A stretch of DNA of 64,000 bases from Flavobacterium gillisiae. GTDB lineage: Bacteria; Bacteroidota; Bacteroidia; Flavobacteriales; Flavobacteriaceae. The position numbers and the translations under genes are program-made. Within the stretch, counting starts at the first letter, position 1, and every line of letters starts with the position of its first letter. Shown here in pieces: positions 16,241-23,798 of the stretch. Under the pieces are notes generated by a model that was not told the DNA's origin, did no database searches, and saw nothing but the letters and a program-made list of their open reading frames with translations. The stretch is taken from NCBI RefSeq assembly GCF_900107635.1, contig NZ_FNRD01000001.1, forward strand, positions 372,001 to 436,000, given 5' to 3'.

Positions 16241-18100
16241 TTATTTTTTAATAGTTGGCTTGTTTTTGTTCAGCAAGGCATTTTCAAGCACTTCAACTCT
16301 TTTTTTGAGTTTCTCGTTTTCAAGAGCGTTATTATAGTTGGTTTTATTCGTTTCCATAACTTTATCTATCAAGCTTTCTAACTCTGCTGGGGACAATTTA
16401 ATGTATTCAACAGGAACGTTTTCGGTAGTTTTTACTTTAACAACAGGAACTATAGGAGTAACCACAGTTGTAGTCGTACTGACTTTCAATGTTTTGATTA
16501 CTGGAACGGGAGCAACGCTGTCTTTTGCTGTTTTGATTGCAGGAACAGGAGCAATGCTTTCTTTTGCTACCGTTTTAGTCTCCTTGTTAGTAGCGATCGC
16601 TTTTAGTTGTTGAGTCTCTTTCTTCTCAATAGCCTTTTTTTCAATTGAGTTTACTTCCTCTAATGAATTTTGAGCCGTTTTCTTTTGTTCAAGAATAACC
16701 ACAGCTTTGTCAATATCATTGTCGGCCTTAGCTTTTTCTAAGTCTGTTTCTAGTCCTTCAAGTTTGTTTTGGTATTCTTGTTTAAGGACTAAAATTTTCT
16801 CGCTGTTATCGGCGTTGTTTTGCGCAATTTTTTCATCAAGATATACTTGAGTTTCCTTGTCTTTGATGTCTAATTGCTCGTTTAACTTTGCGTTGTAAAC
16901 TTCATCAGGATTCGTTTTCTTGCCACCAAAGCTTATTTTAATTCCAGCATTATACATGATATGAGTCTGTAAATTGTCCGGACTCGATAGATCGGCAACA
17001 TCAGCTGCAGATGTGATCATTCCTCTTGCTCCACCAGTAATTAAAATATTTTTGCTTAATGGAATATTCAATCCTAAACCTGCAGATGCAAATTCTTCGC
17101 TGTCTACAGCCGTATTTGTCCTGCCTAGATAACTATTTTGGCTATTTAAATAACCACCACCTAAGATCAAGTAAGGCGTTACTCCGTTACCGTCATTTAA
17201 TCTAGCTCTCAATTCTAAACCATACATAGATAAGTTGTCAAAAGAAGTCGAAATTTGTTCGTTTTCTGTAGCTTGTAAATAGAATGCACGGATTCCAATA
17301 TATTGATTGAAGTCAAATCCTGCGTAAAGTCCTAATAAATAGGTGTCTTTGAAAAGAGATTTATCATCAAATTTGATGTAATTAGCACTTGGTTCTAAAA
17401 TCCATTGAATCCCTTTGAATCCATTGCTGAACTTGCTATAATATGCTTTGTCTAATTCGCTTAAAGTACCTGGTTTTCTTCCGCCTAAGTAAAACTGTAA
17501 AGAAGCTTGGGCAGACCAATTAGTTAATGCTTTGGTTTCAAAATCACTGTTGGTAACACCAAAATCAGTTTTGTTCTCTTCGGTAAGCAAATTTTCGCCT
17601 GCATTAAAGTTGTAACGGTTGTATTTCCCTTCGATAGTAAATACAATTCGATCGGTCAACTTCGTTTTAAATCCAAGACCTGCGCTAGCGTATATTTGGT
17701 CAAAATCATTACTGTCTTTTATGGCTATATTTTGAACTCCAGAACCTAATGTTAGATAAGGAATGAAACGTCCTCTACCAAGATTGGTCTTAAATTCACC
17801 TCCCCAACGCGTCAATTTAATGTCTTGTGACTGAAACATAGCGTCGTTATAACCAGCAATTCCAAAATCAGAAAAACTAGTTTTTAATCCCAGCGATTGT
17901 AAATAAACCGCGCGGATTTCTACATATTCGCCAAAACCAAAACCAATTTTACCTCCTACAGAGGTTGCGTTTTCTAGTCCAGATTGTTTATCATAAAAAG
18001 TATAGTCAACAAAAGGCGAAGCGGTAAAGCTAATGTCTTTGACTTGTGCAAACCCTATAGTTGAAAGGGTTAATAGCAGTAAGTTTATCGTTTTTTTCAT
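16241..18100 (-). CDS. Outer-membrane protein with two tandem beta-barrel units and a coiled-coil tail
   Basis: The ATG at 18100 gives signal peptide MKKTINLLLLTLSTIGFAQ, while an upstream frame start at 18136 would overlap the preceding gene. About 619 residues. The first half (about 20-210) and second half (about 225-400) are related beta-barrel segments: each has a FGEYVEIRAVYLQS / FNQYIGIRAFYLQA strand pair and a later YASAGLGFKTKL / FASAGLGLNIPL strand. Beyond about residue 400 follow charged helices (KEQLD...KEKAKADNDIDKAVVILEQKK), a Val/Thr/Pro-rich repeat linker, and a final coiled coil (LKKRVEVLENALL). The tail probably sits in the periplasm. It is the last gene of the operon starting at 19780. 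Confidence 0.8.
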   Translation of the reverse strand: MKKTINLLLLTLSTIGFAQVKDISFTASPFVDYTFYDKQSGLENATSVGGKIGFGFGEYVEIRAVYLQSLGLKTSFSDFGIAGYNDAMFQSQDIKLTRWGGEFKTNLGRGRFIPYLTLGSGVQNIAIKDSNDFDQIYASAGLGFKTKLTDRIVFTIEGKYNRYNFNAGENLLTEENKTDFGVTNSDFETKALTNWSAQASLQFYLGGRKPGTLSELDKAYYSKFSNGFKGIQWILEPSANYIKFDDKSLFKDTYLLGLYAGFDFNQYIGIRAFYLQATENEQISTSFDNLSMYGLELRARLNDGNGVTPYLILGGGYLNSQNSYLGRTNTAVDSEEFASAGLGLNIPLSKNILITGGARGMITSAADVADLSSPDNLQTHIMYNAGIKISFGGKKTNPDEVYNAKLNEQLDIKDKETQVYLDEKIAQNNADNSEKILVLKQEYQNKLEGLETDLEKAKADNDIDKAVVILEQKKTAQNSLEEVNSIEKKAIEKKETQQLKAIATNKETKTVAKESIAPVPAIKTAKDSVAPVPVIKTLKVSTTTTVVTPIVPVVKVKTTENVPVEYIKLSPAELESLIDKVMETNKTNYNNALENEKLKKRVEVLENALLNKNKPTIKK

Positions 18101-18110
18101 AATTTTGTTT

Positions 18111-18437
18111 TTAGTTGATTTCTTGGGCAACCACAATTGGTGATTCGATTACCATAGAGTTCATTTTAAGTGTTGCAATTTCGAGATCTTTTTTATGAAT
18201 TGTTATTTCATTTTTTAAATTATCAATCAGTGCATCATTTTTCATTTGTTTGTTTTTGTCTATGAGGAAAAAGAACAGACAAAATATCAGTCCAATAGCC
18301 ATGACTATAATAACAGGGAATGTTGTGAATATCCCAAATCCTAAGTCAATATCTCTACCGGTTTGAAAAAGTTCAAAATTAAGGGTGTATAAAAATACTG
18401 AGATAATTATGTACCCCATTAATAGAATATTTCTCAT
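18111..18437 (-). CDS. Small inner-membrane protein
   Basis: A 108-residue protein with two predicted transmembrane helices, about residues 2-20 and 35-60 (TTFPVIIVMAIGLIFCLFFF). A charged helical tail follows (DKNKQMKNDALIDNLKNEITIHKKDLEIATLK) that could form a coiled coil. No family is recognised. It lies 3 bp from its upstream neighbour and 10 bp from the outer-membrane protein gene, so it is co-translated with them. Its role is probably tied to the envelope function of the operon. Confidence 0.75.
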   Translation of the reverse strand: MRNILLMGYIIISVFLYTLNFELFQTGRDIDLGFGIFTTFPVIIVMAIGLIFCLFFFLIDKNKQMKNDALIDNLKNEITIHKKDLEIATLKMNSMVIESPIVVAQEIN

Positions 18438-18440
18438 GGT

Positions 18441-18860
18441 TTAATTATTAAGTTTCTTTATTTTTTTTTCTATAGAAATAAGATTTTTTTGATTCCCTTT
18501 ATATTCTTCAACCAAAGTAGCAATTTCGGCAGTATTCAAGAAAGGCTTGTGTAAGGTGTCTGTTTTAATGTAGTGCGCCAACGATTTTCCACCAAAATCG
18601 ACTGTAATTTCTTTTTGTCTTTCTATGATGCTTTTTTCTTCTTTTTGAAGCGACACTTTGTCGGTGTATAAATGGATGCGCTGGCTCGCTTCTTCTGCTA
18701 GCTCTGCGCTTGCTACGTATGCTTTTGCACTACTATCTTTTATTTTGTCAGTAACGACAGTGGTTCCTTCTATCACATTTTCGGTTACATTTTCAATGAA
18801 ATTTTTTATTGAATCGAAAGCTGAAGTTGATTTTTTATCTGAAGTTTTTTTATTTGCCAT
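18441..18860 (-). CDS. Small soluble helical protein of the envelope operon
   Basis: A 139-residue, highly charged, all-helical protein without a signal peptide or membrane segment. The N-terminal part (AFDSIKNFIENVTENVIEGTTVVTDKIKDSSAKAY) has the amphipathic 11-residue-like periodicity of stress and apolipoprotein-like proteins. The C-terminal half is a Lys/Glu-rich coiled coil ending IEKKIKKLNN. It is encoded 2 bp after the lipoprotein gene. No family is recognised, and a cytoplasmic or inner-membrane-associated accessory role is inferred. Confidence 0.75.
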   Translation of the reverse strand: MANKKTSDKKSTSAFDSIKNFIENVTENVIEGTTVVTDKIKDSSAKAYVASAELAEEASQRIHLYTDKVSLQKEEKSIIERQKEITVDFGGKSLAHYIKTDTLHKPFLNTAEIATLVEEYKGNQKNLISIEKKIKKLNN

Positions 18861-18862
18861 GA

Positions 18863-19780
18863 TTATTTAGTTTTGTTTTGTTGTTTTTTTCTTTTGCCTA
18901 TGATATAGAATACTGCAAACAGTACGATTACGGCTCCTACTGCAAAAAGCGCATAATACAATCTGTTTTGAGTTTTGTTTGCATCTTCTTGGTTTTGTGA
19001 ATTAATATCATGTTGCTCGGTTTTTACTGCAATGCTGTCATTTAATGAAGCGACAGATGTGTTTATGTTGTTAACATTACCAGTTAGACTTGATATTTTT
19101 GAATCAATTGTGCTGATTTGTTCTGCTATTTTTGATTCTTCTTCTTTTGCAAATTCGCCAAAAATATCTTGAGCGTTGTAATCTTCTCTGATTTTTTTAC
19201 TCAAAAAATCTCGTTGATCATTAATAGAAATCACTTGTTCTTCTACATCTGAAATGTTTCTGTTCAATGACTTTACTTTTCTTTTTTGCTCATTTATTTT
19301 ACTGTTGATTGTGCCTAGAAGCGTATCTATTTTTGCAAAATCTTTTGGAGGTGCACCTTTGTCATATAATGCTTTGTGTTGTGCATCATAAACTATTTTT
19401 TCTTGATTCAGTAAGTCAATTTTTTTAGTCGCTAAGTCCATTTCTTTTTTTTGTAAAGCAACTTGCTCCTCAATGTTTTCTTTTTGACCTTTAAGTTCAT
19501 TTAGTTTTAAATTTACTCCTTGAATGCCTTTGTCAATTTTCGAATCGTTCATTCTGGTCATAGATTCTTTTGTGCTTTTTAGCACGTTTAGTAAAGAATC
19601 TTTTTTTCTTGAAAGCGCTACAATTTGTTGTTTGATTTCTTCTTGCTCTACAAGTGTTTTGTTTAGTTCGGAATTGGTTTGAACAATTTCTTTTTGGATA
19701 ATTGGATTTTCATTATCTTGCTTTTTTACACATGAAGCAAATGTAATTAAGGAAATGGCGAGTAAAGTTATTTTTTTCAT
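18863..19780 (-). CDS. Lipoprotein with long coiled coil and C-terminal membrane helix
   Basis: A 305-residue protein with an unusual layout. The N-terminus is a lipoprotein signal (MKKITLLAISLITFASC, lipidated Cys17). Residues about 25-270 are almost continuous heptad-rich coiled coil (ELNKTLVEQEEIKQQIVAL, LKGQ..., KINEQKRKVKSLNRNISDVEEQ). Residues about 276-296 are a transmembrane helix (YYALFAVGAVIVLFAVFYII), followed by a basic tail GKRKKQQNKTK. A lipid anchor at one end and a membrane helix with positive inside tail at the other could bridge outer and inner membranes, or form a hairpin on the inner membrane. It is the first gene of its operon, behind an ECF-type promoter. Confidence 0.8.
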   Translation of the reverse strand: MKKITLLAISLITFASCVKKQDNENPIIQKEIVQTNSELNKTLVEQEEIKQQIVALSRKKDSLLNVLKSTKESMTRMNDSKIDKGIQGVNLKLNELKGQKENIEEQVALQKKEMDLATKKIDLLNQEKIVYDAQHKALYDKGAPPKDFAKIDTLLGTINSKINEQKRKVKSLNRNISDVEEQVISINDQRDFLSKKIREDYNAQDIFGEFAKEEESKIAEQISTIDSKISSLTGNVNNINTSVASLNDSIAVKTEQHDINSQNQEDANKTQNRLYYALFAVGAVIVLFAVFYIIGKRKKQQNKTK

Positions 19781-19809
19781 CTTGTGATTATTTAAGTGGT
19801 TTAATATTT

Positions 19810-19835
19810 AGACACAAGAATAATCGATAGGTCAC
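19810..19835 (-). promoter_or_regulatory. ECF-type promoter of the lipoprotein operon
   Basis: On the minus strand GTGACC starts at 19835 and GTGTCTAAA starts at 19815, exactly 20 bp between first bases. The ATG of the lipoprotein gene lies about 30 bp downstream of the second box. The same boxes and spacing occur at 19855-19880 and 21014-21039. Confidence 0.75.
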
Positions 19836-19854
19836 ATTTTTTTTTTTGAATAAA

Positions 19855-19880
19855 GTGACTTTTGTATTTATTAGGTGTCT
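19855..19880 (+). promoter_or_regulatory. ECF-type promoter of the OmpA-domain gene
   Basis: GTGACT starts at 19855 and GTGTCTTAACTATA starts at 19875, again 20 bp apart. This is back to back with the minus-strand copy at 19810-19835. It implies a leader of about 95 nt before the ATG at 19983. Confidence 0.75.
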
Positions 19881-19982
19881 TAACTATAAGTTACTCCTAA
19901 ATAAGGATAGCAAAAGAAAATAAAGTTAGGTAAAATATAAGGCCTAGATTTTATTTTTATTAAATTCAGTAAACAATATATT

Positions 19983-20981
19983 ATGAAAACAAAAATAACA
20001 TTTATAGTTTTACTTTTCACAGCTGTGGTTGTAGGACAAAATCAGAATGAAGGCGAAATAGTTATTTCCAAAGCACATTTAATTTCGCTTTTGCAAAAAT
20101 TTAAACAGCAGGATGATATTAAGCTTAATAAAGAGGAAGTGACTAAGGAACTAATGTTTACAAATAAAACAGTAAAGAGCGATAGTTTGACACAAAGAGT
20201 ACGAGTCTTAGAAAATCAGATAGCAGTTTTAAAGGCTAAGATTGACGCTGGAGGAAAAGATACTGTTGTCGTCTCCTCTTCAAAAACAATTGTAATTAGA
20301 GATACTCTATATAGAACTGTTGTAGATTCAAATGGGTATCAAAAATCAACTGCCGTTAGAGAGGATGATAAAAATTATGAAAATCAATTGAATACGTTGA
20401 ATAGGAAATACGAAACATTATTGCGAAATCAAGAAGTGCTATTAGCGCGTCAAAAACAGAATATCGTAGTCGTTAATCCTGTTGTTGCTTTAAATGAGGA
20501 AACAAAACCAGCTGAAAGCATTACTGCTGTAACAACGTTTGATCCAGTATCCAGTTTAGTTGTTGTAAAAGATTCTTTACCTAGTAATTCAACTGAGCTT
20601 AAAATAAAACCAGAGGTTAAGTCTGTGGTGGTTCCGGATGTAGTGAAAACAATATTATCGGAAGTACATACACAAGTATTTTTTGATAATAATTCGGCAC
20701 AAATAAATAGCGGTGATACAGTACGTTTACAACAACTTGTTGAGGTGTTGAATGAGAATGAAAGTTTATCAGTTTTTTTGGAAGGTTATACAAGTAAAAA
20801 AGGGAATTCTGATTACAATAACAAATTATCTTTGTTACGTAATGATTCGGTGAAGCAGTTTCTAATAGAACGCGGGGTTTCAGTAAAAAGAATCTTCTCT
20901 CAACATCATGGTGTTGATTCAAAAAGTTTAAATGAAGCTGCAGCTCGTAGAGTTGATGTCAGCATCGATGTAAAAGACTAA
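19983..20981 (+). CDS. OmpA-domain protein with coiled-coil N-terminus
   Basis: A 332-residue exported protein (signal peptide MKTKITFIVLLFTAVVVGQ). Residues about 25-170 are helical and coiled (RVRVLENQIAVLKAKID) and Thr/Val-rich linker follows, with no beta-barrel. The C-terminal domain (about 222-332) is OmpA-like: VFFDNNSAQINSGD, then LEGYTSKKGNSDYNNKLSLLRNDSVKQFL and ARRVDV. The usual Asp of the GYTD motif that binds diaminopimelate in peptidoglycan is Ser here, while the Arg is kept. Its promoter pairs it with the divergent lipoprotein operon. Confidence 0.88.
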   Translation: MKTKITFIVLLFTAVVVGQNQNEGEIVISKAHLISLLQKFKQQDDIKLNKEEVTKELMFTNKTVKSDSLTQRVRVLENQIAVLKAKIDAGGKDTVVVSSSKTIVIRDTLYRTVVDSNGYQKSTAVREDDKNYENQLNTLNRKYETLLRNQEVLLARQKQNIVVVNPVVALNEETKPAESITAVTTFDPVSSLVVVKDSLPSNSTELKIKPEVKSVVVPDVVKTILSEVHTQVFFDNNSAQINSGDTVRLQQLVEVLNENESLSVFLEGYTSKKGNSDYNNKLSLLRNDSVKQFLIERGVSVKRIFSQHHGVDSKSLNEAAARRVDVSIDVKD

Positions 20982-21013
20982 TCAAAATTATTTCATTTAT
21001 TCTCAATTTAGTA

Positions 21014-21039
21014 GTGACCTTTTGAGATTTTGGGTGTCT
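21014..21039 (+). promoter_or_regulatory. ECF-type promoter in front of the sigma gene (autoregulation)
   Basis: GTGACC starts at 21014 and GTGTCTAAACTATA starts at 21034, 20 bp apart and nearly identical to 19855-19880. The sigma gene starts about 24 bp downstream, suggesting that the sigma factor drives its own transcription. Confidence 0.75.
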
Positions 21040-21062
21040 AAACTATATAAAGTATATATAAA

Positions 21063-21626
21063 TTGGAGAAATATAGTAGTGTGACTGATGAAGAATTAGC
21101 ATCAATAATTGGCAAAACTAATGATACAGTTTTGTTTGGCGTTTTATATGATAGGTACGAGCATTTGGTTTATAATAAGTGTTATGGGTTTGTTCGATCT
21201 ATTGATGAAGCTAAGGATTTGACACAGGATGTTTTTTTGCATGTTTTTATAAAAATCTCTACTTTTAATGGCAAATCTAAGTTTTCAACTTGGTTGTATT
21301 CTGTTACCTATAATTTCTGTGTCAATTACTTAAGTCGTGATAAAGAACGGAAGATTTCGTCACATTCTAGTCAAGTAGAAGCGCAGTATGATTTAGCGAT
21401 TGAAGTTAATGACTTTAGTTTATATCAAATGCAAGTCAATAAGCTAGAAAAAGCTTTAACATTAATCCCTCCCGAGGATCGAATGATTCTGCAGATGAAA
21501 TACCAGGATGATGTTCCTATAAAGGAGCTACAAGAAGTATTAGAATTATCAGAAAGCGCCGTAAAAATGCGGTTATCAAGAGCAAAAGTAAAAATAGCCG
21601 AAGTGTATAATAAACTAGAGATATAA
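21063..21626 (+). CDS. ECF RNA polymerase sigma factor
   Basis: A 187-residue group 4 sigma-70 factor. Region 2 is at about 25-95 (LYDRYEHLVYNKCYGF, DEAKDLTQDVFLHVF, KFSTWLYSVTYNFCVNYL). Region 4 is at about 130-180 with helix-turn-helix PIKELQEVLELSESAVKMRLSRAK. No ATG is available at the right place. The TTG at 21063 or the GTG at 21081 are the possible starts, and both fit the short leader of the promoter at 21014. The next gene overlaps by one base. It probably directs the three GTGACY/GTGTCT promoters in this region. Confidence 0.92.
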   Translation: MEKYSSVTDEELASIIGKTNDTVLFGVLYDRYEHLVYNKCYGFVRSIDEAKDLTQDVFLHVFIKISTFNGKSKFSTWLYSVTYNFCVNYLSRDKERKISSHSSQVEAQYDLAIEVNDFSLYQMQVNKLEKALTLIPPEDRMILQMKYQDDVPIKELQEVLELSESAVKMRLSRAKVKIAEVYNKLEI

Positions 21627-21829
21627 TGGAGAATGAGAATCCTTTTAAAAAGATAGGCCTTCCACCACAAGAAGTACCTAAGGAATTAAAGCAAAAGGTA
21701 ATGGATGATGTCAATGCAGTAAAGTTCATTATGGAAGTAACTAGCTTGTTTTCGTCAAACTATGCTTCAACGGTAGAAAGTATGTTTAAGACTAAAAATA
21801 AAAACAATAATAACGATACAAATAAATAG
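21626..21829 (+). CDS. 67-residue soluble protein in the anti-sigma position
   Basis: The start overlaps the last base of the sigma stop (TAATG), so the two are translationally coupled. The protein has an N-terminal KKIGLPPQEVPKELKQKVMDDV helix segment, a middle hydrophobic-helical stretch and an Asn/Lys tail. There is no transmembrane helix and no zinc-binding HxxxCxxC motif. Its place suggests a regulator of the sigma factor, but the sequence alone does not prove this and no named family is recognised. Confidence 0.7.
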   Translation: MENENPFKKIGLPPQEVPKELKQKVMDDVNAVKFIMEVTSLFSSNYASTVESMFKTKNKNNNNDTNK

Positions 21830-21832
21830 AAA

Positions 21833-22660
21833 ATGGAAGTTTTAGACCAGTTAAGATCAGATACTTTAAATACCGTAAACACGCTTTTCTTTAAAATAGG
21901 TGAGGGGTTAATTAGCTTTATTTATGCTCTACTTGTTTTAGTAATAGGTTGGGCAATTTCAAAAGGGGTTATTTTTATTCTACGTAAAGCCCTTACCGTT
22001 TCTAATATTGATAAAATAGGCGATAAAGTAAACGAATCAGATTTGTTCGGAAAAACAGATTTTAAAATTAATATATCAGAAGTTATCATAGGATTTGTGC
22101 GCTGGATATTGATTTTGGTATTTATGATAATTGCTGCCGATGTTATGCAGTGGACAATAATCTCTGTCGAAATAAGTAATTTGTTGCGTTATTTACCACG
22201 TTTGTTCAGCGCAATAGCACTGTTCATGATTGGGGTTTACATTGCTAATTTTGTTAGAAAAGCAATCCATGGTTTGTTTACCTCTTTGAATATGAGTGGT
22301 GCAAAAATAATTAGTAGCATGGTGTTTTATGGCATTGCAATTCTAGTAACCATCACGGCGCTCAATCAGGCAGGAGTAGATACTACAATAATTACTAATA
22401 ATATTACGATAATTCTAGGAGCCTTTTTATTGACTTTTGCTTTAGCATTTGGATTAGGCTCTAAAGATGTAATTACTAATTTATTATTTACTTTTTATGC
22501 TAGGAAGAATTATGCTGTAGGCGAAAAAATAAAAGTAAACGGAAACGAAGGTGAAATTATCGCAATAGACAATATAAGTTTAACACTCAAAACTGCAACA
22601 GGAAAAGTAATAATTCCTATACTCCAAGTTATTGAAAACACTGTTGAAGTAAAGGAATAA
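21833..22660 (+). CDS. MscS-family small-conductance mechanosensitive channel
   Basis: A 275-residue membrane protein. Hydrophobic segments lie at about 22-48, 88-115, 125-145, 160-180 and 187-210. The last is the pore-lining type helix with Ala/Gly repeats (IILGAFLLTFALAFGLGSKDVITNLL). A short beta domain follows (YAVGEKIKVNGNEGEIIAIDNISLTLKTATGK), but the large C-terminal alpha/beta domain of Escherichia coli MscS is absent. It would release solutes on hypo-osmotic stress. It starts 3 bp after the 67-residue gene, placing an osmotic valve in the ECF-controlled operon. Confidence 0.9.
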   Translation: MEVLDQLRSDTLNTVNTLFFKIGEGLISFIYALLVLVIGWAISKGVIFILRKALTVSNIDKIGDKVNESDLFGKTDFKINISEVIIGFVRWILILVFMIIAADVMQWTIISVEISNLLRYLPRLFSAIALFMIGVYIANFVRKAIHGLFTSLNMSGAKIISSMVFYGIAILVTITALNQAGVDTTIITNNITIILGAFLLTFALAFGLGSKDVITNLLFTFYARKNYAVGEKIKVNGNEGEIIAIDNISLTLKTATGKVIIPILQVIENTVEVKE

Positions 22661-22706
22661 GTCTAGAATAAGTAGGCTTGACAATAACTATTAAAAAATA
22701 AAAAAA

Positions 22707-23537
22707 ATGAAGAAAATAATACTAACTCTTTTTGTACTACTATTTTTAACCTCGTTACAAGCACAAAAAAAAGCGAAGGTAAAAGGAGACAAAAATGTAA
22801 TCGAAAAAACATATTCTCTAAATGGATTTGATACTATTGAGATGTATGATGACCTTGAAGTAACTTTTACGACTGGAAACTTAAGTAATAATTATTTCCT
22901 TAAAGCCGACGCAAATTTGCATGATGTAGTAAAGTTTGAAGTTAGAGATAGCGTACTTAGAATATCATCTTCTGAAAAAATCACCTCCAGTAAGCGATTA
23001 GAAATCGTATTGAATGTGACCACTATTCATGCCATTAAACTCTATAATGATTCTCAAATAAAACAATTAGGTTCAGTAGTAGTAAACGATGATTTTGATA
23101 TTATGGGTAACGACGATTCGAAGATGAAGCTGAACATCAGCGCCAAAAATATTAACTTCAGCCTAAACAATAATGCGGATGCAGATGTAGATTTACAAGC
23201 GCAGTCGATTAAAATGATTTTGAGTGATAAAATTGATGCAAAAGCAGTTATTAAAGCAGATCTTCTTGATTTACAAATGTATAAAGATTCGGAGCTAAGT
23301 GCTAAAGGTGATGCAGAGACTTTAAGATTAAGTCTTGTGGGGAGGCCGATTTTAAGAGCTTCAAAATTAATGACCCGCTATGCTGATGTTAGGCAACATG
23401 ATGGCTCTCAAGCTACCTTAAATTGTTCTAAAGAAATTGCAGTTTTTCTTGAAGGAAAATCAAAACTGTATTTGCACAATACTCCAAATGTAAAAATGAA
23501 TGGAATTCATGGTACATCTGAGCTGTTAAAAAGATAA
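22707..23537 (+). CDS. Exported GIN-domain (DUF2807) protein
   Basis: A 276-residue exported protein with signal peptide MKKIILTLFVLLFLTSLQAQ. The mature part is a repetitive beta-structure with the GIN/DUF2807 pattern: a FDTIEMYDDLEVTFTTG start, then repeated IKLYNDSQIK / MGNDDSKMKLNIS / MYKDSELSAKG units where short strands alternate with Asp/Ser turns, as in a beta-helix or auto-adhesin-like fold. Function of the family is unknown. It is the last gene of the sigma operon (46 bp after the channel gene) and faces pnp across a strong terminator. Confidence 0.85.
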   Translation: MKKIILTLFVLLFLTSLQAQKKAKVKGDKNVIEKTYSLNGFDTIEMYDDLEVTFTTGNLSNNYFLKADANLHDVVKFEVRDSVLRISSSEKITSSKRLEIVLNVTTIHAIKLYNDSQIKQLGSVVVNDDFDIMGNDDSKMKLNISAKNINFSLNNNADADVDLQAQSIKMILSDKIDAKAVIKADLLDLQMYKDSELSAKGDAETLRLSLVGRPILRASKLMTRYADVRQHDGSQATLNCSKEIAVFLEGKSKLYLHNTPNVKMNGIHGTSELLKR

Positions 23538-23730
23538 TCAAATATATTCAAGATCCCGCTTCGTACTAGACTGAAACTGGATTTTTTTTGCAAAATAATT
23601 AAATAGTAGTATTCTTAACTAATTAATTTTTTTGTCGTCTTTGCTGCTTAATATGAGCACTCCCTTATTTGTTACTCTTCACAATAAGAGCCAAGCAACG
23701 GCATATCTCGTATTGGAGCCAAACCCAAAC

Positions 23731-23766
23731 AAAAACCCCATTTCAAATGAATGAAATGGGGTTTTT
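23731..23766. terminator. Bidirectional terminator between the GIN-domain gene and pnp
   Basis: AAAAACCCCATTTCA (23731-23745) pairs with TGAAATGGGGTTTTT (23752-23766), with T runs in both directions. It serves the two convergent genes. Confidence 0.9.
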
Positions 23767-23798
23767 TATAAATAAACCTTTAGTAAACTAAGATCTGA

